From: Antedon mediterranea
Lineage: Eukaryota > Echinodermata > Crinoidea > Comatulida > Antedonidae
Assembly: GCF_964355755.1 (NCBI RefSeq)
Contig: NC_092672.1
Location: 12,148,501-12,212,500 of the forward strand
Length of the DNA: 64,000 bases
Reading direction: 5' to 3'
The notes beneath the pieces were generated by a model, which saw only the letters and a program-made list of their open reading frames with translations, was not told the origin of the DNA and made no database searches. The translations under genes were made by a program, and so were the position numbers. Below, piece after piece: positions 12,051-23,317 of this stretch (position 1 is its first letter; the number at the start of each line of letters is the position of its first letter).

Positions 12051-12299
12051 TATTTTGTTTGGGTGTAATAATGGTAACATGTATAATCAAATAAATACAA
12101 CCCAGATAAAAAAAAAATTGATTAATATAATAAGAATAATAACTGGATTAAATCTCATTCTATCCTGGTACAAGTACAATCATGTAATAAAATGTATCAG
12201 AGACAACTATAATAGACCAATTCATTGTCATTATTCCGTAACACTGTTGCATAATATTTTTGAATGTTACCGACAAAACTTATACATAATAACTGGTTC

Positions 12300-12540
12300 T
12301 AGGACACCTACTGTACCCCCTAGACAGTTACCCCCTAGACAATTACCCCCCGGATGTTTACCACCCGGACAACTACCCCCTTAGGACAACTACCCCCGGA
12401 CAACCACCCCCTTAGGACAACTACCCCCTTAGGATAACTACCCCCCGGGTAACTACCCCCGGGTAACTACCCCCGGTCAACTACCCCCCGGTCAACTATC
12501 CCCCGGTCAACTATCCCCCGGTCAACTACCACCCCCCCCC
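12300..12540. repeat. C-rich tandem array, CTACCCCCTTAGGACAA units
   Basis: About a dozen 15-19-bp units with the core CTACCCCC and GGACAA or GGTCAA. The array is the reverse complement of the G-rich array at 13650-14420, and the flanking words (ACAAAACTTATACATA here, its complement near 14425) are also inverted. The pair therefore forms the arms of a fold-back structure. Confidence 0.65.
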
Positions 12541-12608
12541 CCCCCAATTCAAAAGTAGACAAATATATAGGACCGGTTTCTGTAAAAATGAAATCATCTG
12601 TTTTTAAC

Positions 12609-13028
12609 GGGTGTTTCGAAACTAGAGACCCGAGACCAGAGACCTGACACGAGACCCAATATGAAAAGGGAGACCTATATTTGGGTCTCCCTTTTCGTAT
12701 ATTAGGGTCTCCCTTTTCGTATAGTGTGGTCTTTCTTTTCGTATAGTGGGGTCTCCCTTTTCTTATAGTGGGTCTCCCTTTTCGTATATTTGGGTCTCCC
12801 ATTTTGTATATTTAGGTCTCTCTTTTCGTATATTTGGGTCTCCCTTTTCTTATATTTAGGTCTCCCTTTTCGTATATTAGGGTCTCCCTTTTCGTATATT
12901 GGGGTCTCCCTTTTCGTATAGTGGGGTCTCCCTTTTCGTACGTGGGTCTCCCTTTTCGTATATTTAGGTCTCTCTTTTCGTATTGGATCTCGGGTCTCTG
13001 GTCTCGGGTCTCTAGTTTCGAAACACCC
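12609..13028. mobile_element. Mutator-like non-autonomous element with a tandem-repeat core
   Basis: The ends are long inverted repeats: GGGTGTTTCGAAACTAGAGA at the left and its complement at the right, extended by GAGACCCGAGACC-type words. The 9-bp word GTTTTTAAC lies directly outside both ends (12600-12608 and 13029-13037), a target duplication of the size typical of Mutator-like elements. The interior is about 17 copies of a 20-23-bp unit, GTCTCCCTTTTCGTATA plus a few bases, beginning with a short inverted copy near 12660. Long open frames across it on both strands are artefacts of the repeat. Confidence 0.65.
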
Positions 13029-13059
13029 GTTTTTAACCGATTATTCTGTTTAACAGCAC

Positions 13060-13640
13060 GCTAGACCCTAGATGTGCTAGATTTAAAGTACCGTATTTAT
13101 TGAAAAAAACGGCCTGGGCTGTTTATTGTTTAGGTGGTTTTTAGGTGTACATTTATTGGAAGAAAGTTGTTTATTCAATGGGAGGGGGTATAATCTAATG
13201 GAAATAGACGCCGATTATTCCATATGATGTTTCATGGGAGTGACATGGTCACCGTTTATTTGAGGGGAATTTATTTAAAGATCGCCGTTTATTCGGTGAG
13301 TGAACATTGAGGTCAAATATCAAAAGTGATATTATTCTTCAAGTGTACAAAAATACATATATGACAAATTTGAGACAAAAATTAATTCTTTTAAGACCAG
13401 TGGTTATCGAAGCAGCATTGTCCTGACGCAACAATTATTATTATTATTAGCGAACCCAGTCTTTACAGTAAATACAGGGATAATACGTTCGACTATCCTA
13501 TGATCATGTGTGACAATCTTCAGTTTATACCAGGCTATATTTATGTTCAATCTTTTACTTTTGTTTACAATAATGAATAGTAATTCGTCAAAGTAACGAA
13601 TTAAAATATAGTTATTAATTCCTATTATACACTGTTGCAG
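13060..13640. other. Repeat DNA with GTTTATT words between the two fold-back arms
   Basis: The words GTTTATTCCA, TTTATTTGAGG and GGGAGTG/GGAGGG resemble 11860-11960 and the complement of 16887-16930. It belongs to the same repeat family as the inverted arms. An ATT microsatellite lies near 13435. No gene seen. Confidence 0.4.
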
Positions 13641-13649
13641 AGTCAGGTT

Positions 13650-14420
13650 GTTGAATGGTCTGGGTGGTAGTTGTCCGTCCGGGGGGTAGTTGTTCTAAAG
13701 GGATAGTTTTCTGGGTGGTAGTTGTCCAGGGGTTTGTTGTCCTACGAAGGTAGTTGTCCTAAAAAATTATTTGCCCTCGGAGTATTGTCCAGGAGGTAGT
13801 TGTCCTACGGGGAGTATTGTGTCAGAGGTAGTGGTCCGCAGGGTAATTACCCGGGAGGGGGAGGGGTAATTGTCCGGGGGATAGTTGTCCAGGGGTTAGT
13901 TGTCCTACGGAGGTAGTTGTCCTAAAAGATTATTTTCTCTCGGAGTATTGTCCAGGAAGTAGTTGTCCTACGGGGAGTATTGTGTCAGAGGTAGTTGTCC
14001 GCGGGGTAATTACCCGAGGGGGGGGGGGGTAATTCTCCGGGGGTAATTGTTCCTAGGGGTAATTGTTCCTAGGGGTAATTGTCCAGGGGTTAGTTGTCCT
14101 ACGGAGGTAGTTGTCCTAAAAGATTATTTGCCCTCGGAGTATTGTCCAGGAAGTAGTTGTCCTACGGGGAGTATTGTGTCAGAGGTAGTTGGGGGGGGGG
14201 GGAGGTAATTGTCCGGGGGTAATTGTTCATAGGGGGTAATTGTTCCTAGGGGTAATTGTCCGGGGGGTAGTTGTCCAGAGGGTAGTTGTCCTAAGGGGGT
14301 AGTTGTCCTAAGGGGGTAGTTGTCCTAAAGGGGTAGTTGTCCTAAGGGGGTAGTGGTCCAGGTGGTGGTTGTCCGGGGGGTAGTTTTCCGGGGGGTATAT
14401 GTCCAGGGGGTGAATATCCG
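13650..14420. repeat. G-rich tandem array, GGTAGTTGTCCTAAGGGG units
   Basis: Units of about 16-20 bp built on GGTAGTTGTCC, with a longer superunit (TTAGTTGTCCTACGGAGG, GATTATT, CCTCGGAGTATTGTCC, GAGTATTGTGTCAGAGG) repeated three times, near 13735, 13895 and 14095. Several poly-G runs of 8-12 occur. It is inverted relative to 12300-12540. Confidence 0.65.
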
Positions 14421-14989
14421 GATGCGATAATAACTATATGTATAAGTTTTGTTGGTGTATATTATACACGTCTGTTCCCAGTGTAGATAATAAAACAATA
14501 TATGTTTCTGGAGATTTATTATCAATACCACTAGAAACTTTGACATGTTTTAGGTACTGAATGCATTGACAATAAAAGCATCAGAAGTTATCATGATAAA
14601 ATCATACTAAAACACTGTACTACAGTACACAGGGGTGTTTACAGGAAAGCTGCACATATTGTACAATTAGTAATGAAACTATGTATTGGCATTTAAAAAT
14701 ATGCAAAAGATTGTTGTCAAATTGTAGTCACAAACAAACAGATGATAGAATGAAGATCCATTATGAGTGCAATCGTGTCAGGATAATGATATGTCATTGT
14801 TTTATATCATTATACTGGCACCTGGAAGAGAAGATCCATTTACAGTAATATTATCTATGACAGTGTCAATTTCGTTAAAAAGCATAAAGAAGAAAACGAA
14901 TCATGTAAAGTACCTTTTATCAGTTGAGAAACGAATTATAATTATTAAAATTAGAGTATTTATTCGAATTAACACCCGCTTTGAATAAA
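14421..14989. other. Non-coding repeat sequence before Helitron copy 2
   Basis: The first 40 bp are the inverted partner of about 12250-12290. The last 60 bp (14930-14989) are the complement of about 11925-11965, into which the Helitron-like element inserted. No gene seen. Confidence 0.4.
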
Positions 14990-15356
14990 CTAGATGGTAC
15001 GCTCGCTTCGCTCGCGTGTACCATCTAGGTCGTGCCAACAGATGGTTCTCAATACATAATAATGTCAGCGTTAAAAAACTGGCGACTTCAAATGTACGTA
15101 CCGCAGGACAATAATACGTGTCGTTTACAGGAACGAATAAATAGACACTGTGATGTATGTACTCAACTAAAATTAGCACCCTGGGAATTACTTCTGAAAG
15201 AGAAACTTGTCACAAAATGAGACCAATTGTTTAAGTCGAATGTAAACAAACTTAATTTGTGTTTTGTATGTAACATTAGGGTTGAGGGATGAGAAAGAGG
15301 ATGGGTGCAATGAGGAACAATTTTTAAATATATTCTTTATCCATTTAGTAACGAAA

Positions 15357-15690
15357 TATTAATTGAACTTATTCAACCTTATGTTCCTAAGCGGTCTCTG
15401 AGATCTAGATCTGAGTCTCTTCTTCTTGCCCATATATTAATTCATCCTTCCACTAAGTTTTATGGAAATTGTTCATTTTCTTCGGCATCCGTTTCTGTAT
15501 GGAATGCGTTGCCTATTGAAATCCGTCCGGCCACTTCCACCAGTGTCTTCAAATCTCTCCTCAAAACCCACCTTTTTAATTTGTAATTTTCTAAATTGTT
15601 CTGTCTTTGTAAAGCGCATTGAGGCTTTCAGCATAATGCGCTATATCAAGTACCAGTTTTTTATTTTTTATTTATTTTTTTATTTTATAT
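15357..15690 (+). pseudogene. 5'-truncated LINE (CR1/L2-like): RT C-terminus and 3' UTR
   Basis: One frame from about 15363 reads LIQPYVPKRSLRSRSES, then FYGNCSFSSASVSVWNALP, IEIRP and FKSLLKTHLFNL before a stop. This is the characteristic C-terminal end of CR1/L2-type ORF2 proteins (the ..W..LP..IR..S...FK..LKTHLF pattern). The short 3' UTR holds GTAAAGCGCATTGAGGC and a T/A-rich tail. The same 3' end occurs at 38640-38765. It is nested in Helitron copy 2. Confidence 0.7.
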
Positions 15691-15869
15691 ATTTAGGCAA
15701 ATTGCCAAAGATAAACATAAGCAAGTTCAATCACTATCCTTCTTAAAGGTGGCAATCCGTTCACGAGACAAACATATACACACAATGCTCTACATAAACA
15801 AAGTCTTTATTACAAGTCTTTGGGAGTGGAGTTGTAAATTGTCATTAGAAAAAATCCTGAAATATGACA

Positions 15870-15966
15870 GGACTTGAACCCAGGACCATTGGATTGGTTT
15901 ATATGTGCCTTGAGCACTCTTGAGTGGTATGTGCGCTATAAAAATCATATTATTATTATTATAATT
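15870..15966 (+). mobile_element. Retroelement tail ending in (ATT)n
   Basis: The sequence GTGCCTTGAGCACTCTTGAG, then GTATGTGCGCTATAAAAAT and an ATT microsatellite, resembles LINE/SINE 3' ends. Just upstream, GACTTGAACCCAGGACC is the complement of a B-box-like word (GGTTCAAGTC), so a tRNA-derived SINE fragment is possible. Low resolution. Confidence 0.4.
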
Positions 15967-17052
15967 TAAAACAATTTGTGAAAACCACCTCTATTCGGGA
16001 AAAATCATAACTTCGATTTAATCGTCAATAAATATTAAATTATCTAACTCAACTTAAGTAGTAGGCCTAGTGGTTTTCAATTGTTTCTTAGAGCCAATTC
16101 ATACTTAAGTTGGTTCCTACCCTACCCACCAAAGTTGTTCTGCGTTTAGGGGCATGCGATGTACCGTAGGCCTATCCTCTACTGGTTTTACAACGCTACT
16201 CATGCCAGTGAGGGAAGGGTGATGATGTGGGTGGTTTAACTGCAATAATAACGATTTGTACATAATATACAGCGAGTGAATACGCTAGCTCATTATCTGT
16301 TTAAAAAACAATTTATATCCAACCTCTGCAGCACAGATTGAAAAAAAAATGGATCAAATTTCTGTTATGAGTATACAGTACTTGCCTTTACGACGTCTGA
16401 GGGAATAGACACTTGTGGAACAGAGATTGGAATGTTCCATTCATCGCAAATCAATACATTTGTATATTAAATCTATCAAAAAAGTATTTTTTTAAAGAAA
16501 ATCGTCTTCAATATTATGATGCTGTACTCGAGCTGTTCAACCGGTTTTCAGCCATTAAAAACAATTATCGTAGGAGGAGATAGGAAAATGCGAAGCATCC
16601 TCGTATTATCGTCTGCGGTATTTTTCAAGACGGACATCCATTAGACAGTGTATACCACGATCGAAAAACACCCATATTTGGGGCAAATCGTTGAACCTAA
16701 ATTCGTTTTAATCGTCAATAACTAATTATCGAACTCAATTTAATTAGTAAACAGGGAAACAGGGTTACATCAGGTGGTTAAAATCAGTACCGAAAGTACG
16801 AACCAACTTTATATACCATCGAGTAAACATTCTAGAAATAACGCGCGATTTACCGAATTTTGCCCTTACGTAAATTTATATATAGAAGCCTCCCTAAAAT
16901 AAACGCCACCATTCCCTCCAATAGAATACGCTCCCCACATGCATTTACACAATAATTGTATCACAACACATTACATTAACTACCATAATCTACAATTTAC
17001 CAAGCATTTTTTTCACTTTTTGATATTAATTGTGCTGTATTTTTTTTTACAA

Positions 17053-17463
17053 CGTATGCAACAACTAGTTCTCTAGTCTAACGGTATTTTTGCCCTGTTA
17101 GATTAACAAAAACAGGGCAACGGTTTCCAACGTATCAATAATACAATGTATAATAGATATAAATAGTATATCAATAGATCAACTTAGCCTCGGCTAGCTT
17201 CTCAAGTTTAGATAAGGTTGGTATTTCTCCCTCGTTTGTGACGTATTGCAACGCTCTCAAACTTTGTGACTTGTCTTCGTGACAGTACGAAAAGAATTGA
17301 TGACGATAACACGTGGGAGTGGTCCCACGAGAGGGCGCTAGAGCGGACTGTACCATTCTTAATGAGGTGAATTCGGGTAGAATTCTTCTTTTCGTAATTG
17401 TTTCGCACTTCGTGGAAAAGGGCTATTGTGGGGTTTATCCAGGTAAGCAGGCACGTAATAGAC
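17053..17463. mobile_element. 411-bp insertion flanked by a ~20-bp direct repeat
   Basis: TGTGCTGTA, a run of 9-10 T and AC lie on both sides (17031-17052 and 17464-17484). The uninterrupted arm at 11745-11765 has one copy. The inserted segment is more GC-rich than its surroundings and has GAGGGCGCTAGAGCGG near 17329 and a consensus splice donor CAG|GTAAGC near 17442 on the plus strand. A long target duplication suggests target-primed retrotransposition, possibly of a transcript piece. Identity unknown. Confidence 0.4.
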
Positions 17464-17961
17464 TGTGCTGTATTTTTTTTTTACATCTAGGTGGTATTTA
17501 TTTGATTATACATATTACCATATTATACCCAAATAAAGATGCCTCCCCTCCCCCTAAAAACCCGTTTTAACAATAAATGCCCGGGGCGTTTAATCGGATA
17601 CACATGGAAAGTTACTTCTAGCATTCTGAAAAGAACTGTTGAACTTGACGTTTCTATCAAAATGTTCTTGGGGACAGCAATAACTAGTACTTGAAATTGA
17701 AACAATTTAAAGTATCAGTTATTGCATAACATTACTGTCTAAGGATAAGTTATGTAGAGATATGTTTTTTGTTTGAAACATTAATAGTAATAGTATTTCT
17801 GTTCATCTTTTAACCACATTTTCTATTACAATGAATGTAAATATGTATATTTCGAACAATTTGATACCAAATTTAAGTTTCTACGACCAGTACTTACAGA
17901 GATATGAAGATGCCATGATATGTGGGTCAAAGGTCAGAAATGGCATTTCTGATAATTTTTA

Positions 17962-18707
17962 GTCGCGTGGACGCGACTCTATAGTTCACTATGTCGGTCG
18001 GTCTGTCGGTCTGTCTGTCGGTCCGGTATCACTATGCGTTTTATTGCTTTTCTGTACTTTTTGAACTGTTTTGATGTCAACATGTGGGCATTTACGTGAA
18101 ATTGTGCACCTCCTATTGTGAATGACGTTAGAGTTGCGCAACGTGATTTACGCGCGATTTAACGATTTTCTCGTATTTAAGATAGGTCAAAAACCAAATA
18201 ACATTTTAAATTGAAACTTTGCAAAAGTTTAATTTATATCAGGCGCTAACTTTCTGTTGAAAAAAAATGTGTTTTACACAAAGTTACGCGCGCACGCACA
18301 TTTAAAATTTTAAAATGCGCAAAATTAATTTTTAATAAACTTTCTACGCGTTTCTTGTCATTTTGAACATGTCAAAAATTCCCATACGCGCGCAAATTTT
18401 TACGCGCGAGGTGCGCACGTAGCGTTAAATACATACTTTTTTCGCGTGATTTATGTTTTTGCAGCCTTTTATAATAATTTTACCAACTTTTAAACAATTT
18501 TGACTTAAAATTACGTCATACGAGCACGTCGAATTGGATAATTTGCGCACGTTTTTGATGAAAAAGTTAAAAAAATTGTTAAAATTATGCCTTTTTAGTC
18601 GCGTGGACGCGATAGTTCACTATGTCGGTCGGTATGTCTGTCGGTCTGTCTGTCGGGTATCACTATGCATTGTAGCACGCGACTTAATGGCTGTTGAGGT
18701 GGCCTTG
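17962..18707 (+). mobile_element. GTCGCG-hairpin element, full copy 1
   Basis: The element starts with the 16-bp hairpin GTCGCGTGGACGCGAC and ends CGCGACTTAATGGCTGTTG plus a few bases to CCTTG. About 70-90 bp at each end are direct repeats (TAGTTCACTATGTCGGTCGG, a GTCTGTC microsatellite, GGTATCACTATGC). TTTA flanks both sides, and the repeat module near 19000 shows the empty site with one TTTA. The interior is CGCG-rich and non-coding. It fits no TE class that I recognise. Confidence 0.6.
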
Positions 18708-19749
18708 TTTACTAAAATGTCCCATTAGATTGAATATGAAAGCATGCCTTCTGAACATTTTGAGACTAAAATTGACTTGCTGCGACGAGTGGTTGCCGAG
18801 ATACAAGTATCTATATATATTTTTTCGTGTAACCCTTGACCTTGACCCTTTGACCTTTTGTAACATTTTTTAAAATGTGCAACAAATAACAACATGTTTA
18901 TTTCAAACAATTTAAGACCAAATTCAAGTGTCTAGGATCAGTAGTTACGGAGATACATACATTCCCTGGGGTGTAGGTCAAAGGTCAGAAATGGCATTTC
19001 CGGTAATTTTTTACTAAAATGTCCCATTAGACTTAATATAAATGTATACCTTCTGATCAATTTGAGACCAAAATTGCTGTGACCAGTGGTTGTCGAGATT
19101 TAAGGACCTATTGGTGTTTAGTTTGATAACCTTTCACCCTGACCTTTTGACCTTTCGCCACATTTTCAAAATGTGTAACCAAGCCAATAATGATTTTTTG
19201 ACCATCCTAATCCAATTTCTGAAGTCAAATTCTCTGGACCTCAAAGTGCATACGAAAGTTGATCTTTCAACAGCTTCCAGAAAACATTTAATCATGAGTA
19301 TTACTTTTATTCTGAGAACTTATAACTTATGAAATTTACTGTAACGTTATTCTAATTTTTTAACGTGAGGACGTTATCAAAATTAAAATAGGCCTAGTTG
19401 TAACTCATGCGAAAGATAATTGATTACCGGTAACCTAGACAATATAATAATATCCGTTTTCGTTATCGTATTCGTAAGATTGCGAAACCTCTCTATTAAA
19501 TACTGGGTGAAATGGAATACGAATAAGTGAGATGCATTCTATTAAATGCGATGAGCTATGACGAAAGAGACAAAAATCCATTTTTTTTTCATTCGAGTGG
19601 CCCTATGATGACGTCAGACAACATTAATTCATATCTACAACTCATTGTGGGTCAACTGTCTATCTGAAGCGCTATAATAGATTTAAAGTTGAGATAATCC
19701 AGTTTCAACATTCTAATGTGAATGAATACAATGAATAATAACATTTATT

Positions 19750-19954
19750 TTATTTCGTCCATAAACATTTTGTACTAAAAATATTGGATTCAGACCAAGA
19801 ACCTGGATCATCTTCATTATTTTTGGCCACAGTTAAATTTTCAAACAGGTTGTCTGAATGCCTTTTTAGGAAACCAGTCAGAAATACACATGCTCTTTTT
19901 CTTTTTTCCTCCGTATTGTGCAGTGGATTCGAATACTTTTTTCTGGTGTGGCGT
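19750..19954 (-). CDS. Candidate 3'-terminal coding exon of unknown gene
   Basis: The minus strand is open from a possible acceptor (ATACAG, exon from 19954) to TAA at 19750. It encodes a Lys/Arg-rich start (HTRKKYSNPLHNTEEKRKRA) then CVFLTGFLKRHSDNLFENL and SWSESNIFSTKCLWTK. Two overlapping AATAAA signals lie at the stop. The composition is protein-like, but I do not recognise a family, the acceptor is pyrimidine-poor and no partner exon was found. It could also be the end of an old transposable element ORF. Confidence 0.25.
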
Positions 19955-21399
19955 CTGTATTAACCCAAGTGATGCTCATATGACAAACAAAATATCAGCG
20001 AATTAGAAAGCTGTATTTTACAGTATTGAGGGAGTATTTGGGGAAATACGTAATAAAAAAATAAATATACATACAAAAAAGTTAATTTTCTACAATTTAT
20101 TTGACAAATTTGCGCATAGCAAGATACGATACCTACCCACCCCTACAGCATAGCATTACCAATAAAATACATTTAACAATTCAATATTCAATAACAATAT
20201 TCAGCAATTTTAAGCTATGGATACGAAACTGCATTACAGAATATTTAGATTATTTTTTTATAAAAAAATAATAAATATTTGGAAGTTTAATTTCGTAAGT
20301 AAGTAATTGTGTTTGTGTTACTGCATAAAAAAAGAGATTGTCATTCCCAGAGTGACAATTCCATTTGACTACATATCAACATCGTGCCTGTTTCTTTCAC
20401 TCCGTGTGGACGATAGGTATCTAGCTTACAACATAGATACTGTAGAGTTATTTTTAATTTCGAAAACATTTCAAAACATTTAGGGCAGCCTAAGAATTGG
20501 GCGTTGATGTAGGCCTAATGTAACCCAGTTTTTAATATGTTGCTAATCTATAGTAGATATGTTATGTTAACTGTTTATTGTAATTCATCATTACATTAAT
20601 TGTCAAAACAGTAATTATAATAATTATAAATCATAAATTTAAAATTGTAGGTAACTAAATTAATTATAACCAACCGTACCAATTGCTATTTTTAATGGAC
20701 TACATTATTTACAATCAATGTTATGTATTTTTAAAAACAATTTAATAATTATAATTTAACTCTAAACTATAACGAACATCCTGTGGGGTAATTTAAAGGT
20801 CATCTACTGTAAAATTGAATATATTGTGATTTATTTATAATTATAAAATTGTTTATAAAATATATTGATTTAGTGTTTTGAGAAATGTTTTCGTTTAACG
20901 GATCTGCTTACGAAAGGTAAGATACGAAAGCATTTCAAATTACACGGTCCGCTAGGGGACAGTTTAGGCTCACCAATCTATAAGAAACTGTAATTTTTAT
21001 TTTACTGTCCATTATCTGTTTGATAAGTTTCACCAATTAGGCCTACTTGTAAGTAATACAATATTTTGCTCTCTTTTCAATTAGTAGTCCTATTAGACAT
21101 TACGTCCAAAACAGGTGGAAATTCATTTAATAATGTTCCAGTATATTTTATAAACAATTAAATTACGTTTATTCTTTCTTTCAAAAACGAATGTATTGAT
21201 GTGTTCGTCGTCTACGCATCCTGTCTTTCTCTGCTTACAAAGGAATGCAAAACAAAATCGCTAGCGTATTCCTAAATTAGGTCAGCATTATTTACAGGAC
21301 TTGTTATCGTACATTTACAATAGAGTGTGTATTCTTACAGTCATCTCTCATGATTATATGTTTACGGTAATACAGTATTTCAATAAAAAAAATACTTAC

Positions 21400-21600
21400 A
21401 ATTCATCTTATAAGTAAATAGTATTATTCCTTATTTCAAATCCTTTATTTCTCCATAAGTTGCCGTGTATGTGTACGACTTGCACAATATCAATAACAAT
21501 GTTTGTGACTAGATTGGTACAGTGAATACCGAGAATTTTCGTTCGCTCAAAAACATAAAAGGAGACTGGAAATGGCATGCTAAGTAAACACCACAGGTAG
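21400..21600 (-). other. Candidate non-coding first exon, gene 2 (copy A)
   Basis: On the minus strand the block contains ATAAGATGAATT directly followed by the donor GTAAGTATT (exon edge at 21400). The same donor and preceding ~150 bp occur in copy B at 59678. A short open frame upstream of the donor (FYVFERTKILGIHCTN..) is shared but differs mostly by amino-acid-changing substitutions, so it looks like leader rather than protein. Transcription is not shown by sequence alone. Confidence 0.3.
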
Positions 21601-23248
21601 TAGATCTGAATAACAATAATTCCATATTAGGGGTCGAATAACAATATTAAGTACCGAACTATATTGTATTCAATGTATTGTTGATATTAAAAAGAAGTTT
21701 ATTGAAGCAGAAAGAGGTAGGTCTACTATGAGACGAATAGCTAGAATTCCATTAAAACAGCCTTTGCTTTTTAATTCTTACTCAATTTCCTGATAGAAAG
21801 TACGTTATTATTAGCATTGGTAATAGAGTGCTTGGTTCATTTATTTTAATGGAGAAAATGATGCAAAGGTAACTTTTTAAAACAAGTTTGATAATATTAT
21901 GAGTAGGCCTGATTTAAGGAAATTTTAGAATAATCATAATGTTATTTCTACTTTAAAGTTGAGATAACTCAGTGTCATTAATCTAAGTTTATAAAATCAA
22001 ATTAATCCATGTTTTCAGTAAAAAGAACTTTGGGAATAAGAAAATTTGTATAGAGAAATATGTTTAAGAAAAATAATTTAATAAAAAATTTTAAAGTATT
22101 TAAAAATAAGAAATCAAGCATAAAGTACGACTTTAAGAGTATTTAAATGGTTAATAAAACACTTTACAAATGAATCAGTAATTAGTCATCTTGTTAACTA
22201 AGGTAACCTATATTTATCCAATCATGTACACATGTACCTCTCATTTAATTTACAATTAAAAGAGAAAAACAGTTTTACTAACATTTGTTCTTGATCTGAA
22301 GAACAAGTTAATAGCATAACAAAATGTGTCCGTGGCCTTTAAACTCTACTCTTTATTTATTTAAACTCTAACTGTTCTTTATGCCCTAAAAAACACTCAA
22401 TTACATATGGGTCGTAACTGCATTACACTAGTATTCGCACTTTATAGAAACAGATCACAGATCAGCAAACAGGTATTTTGTACCAATACAAAAGGCAGCA
22501 AAACAAAAATAGGTGAAATCTCAGTGAATCGAAACACACTATTACTGTGGGTTTACAATGGGCTTAACAAATGACTAAGCTTATTTTGTAAAGACCAAAC
22601 GTATACAGGAAAAGAAACACATGTGTCGGGCGTTAACGTACTATAATCGATTATCATACGTTTTATGTGTCAAGTGGTTAAAATAAGAAATTGACATTTA
22701 GTTTAGGTTCAAGTTTAATTTTAATTTTCAAGTAAAAAGCAATTGTTCTTCAAAGTGATTCTTCATTTGTGTGAAAAGCATACCATATATTTTAAATATA
22801 ATATAATAATAAATAGATATGTGTATATTTATTGAACATAATTTTCAGACACATTTTAGTTAGGCCTGCATTGTTTTAAAAATGCTAACGTTTAATGAAT
22901 AGTTAGCCATAAACCTAGTAGGTGTGAGTTATGGTAAAGTTAATCTGTACATTGTAGTCACGAGTCAGAGAAAAGATGTTAGATAGAAATGGTCCGTTAA
23001 ATGGTTAAAATTAATCTGCTCTACAATGTATACATGTAGGAATTTACTAGTATTCATATGTCTCATTTTTAAACGTGTGTTGCACTACAATTTCTTCTAG
23101 AACCAGTAGACACGGTACAGTGGAAGACAAAAACAATTATAAAACGTAAAAATAATGTTATGTTTTATGTAAAAAATAATGTAATGTTATTTTTTTTAAA
23201 TTACGGTCTGTTAACAATTTTGAATTTCATTTCAAATAAGATTCAATT

Positions 23249-23317
23249 ACTCATAAATCTTGTACCATTGATGCATTAATGTACGTACTGTCAGTAAGGC
23301 TGAGCTGTAATTAATTT
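23249..23317 (+). repeat. Single monomer of the 71-bp satellite
   Basis: ACTCATAAATCTTGTACC, ATTAATGTACGTACTG and GGCTGAGCTGTAATTAATT occur once, in the same relative place where copy B (61502 onward) has a long tandem array. It is the 68-bp form, lacking the extra CTG. Confidence 0.8.

Larger units (their letters stand above)
14990..16886 (-). mobile_element. Helitron-like element, copy 2, with a readable empty site
   Basis: On the minus strand it starts TCTATATATAAA (16886) and ends CCATCTAG (14990). Just inside the CTAG end is a strong hairpin, AGATGGTACGC with its complement about 12 nt later. The host repeat is known uninterrupted at 11915-11935 (GGAGGC-TTTT-ATTC). Here GGAGGC-T and TTT-ATTC flank the element, so it inserted with no target duplication and no loss, as Helitrons do. 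The site is T^T rather than the usual A^T. It contains two retroelement tails (15357 and 15870). No Rep/helicase gene is seen. Confidence 0.7.
16887..19340. repeat. Right arm of the large inverted repeat, interrupted by two insertions
   Basis: Reverse complement of the 10740-12000 arm, with insertions at 17053-17463 and 17962-18707. The module with AAATGTCCCATTAGA occurs twice (18715 and 19017), and the second occurrence is an uninterrupted copy of the site used by the 17962 element. The open frame at 19090-19332 is repeat sequence. Confidence 0.55.

Noticed and set aside
12467-13064. Long open frames on both strands with RKGRP- or GLPF-type repeats
   Set aside because: They are direct translations of the tandem GTCTCCCTTTTCGTATA unit.
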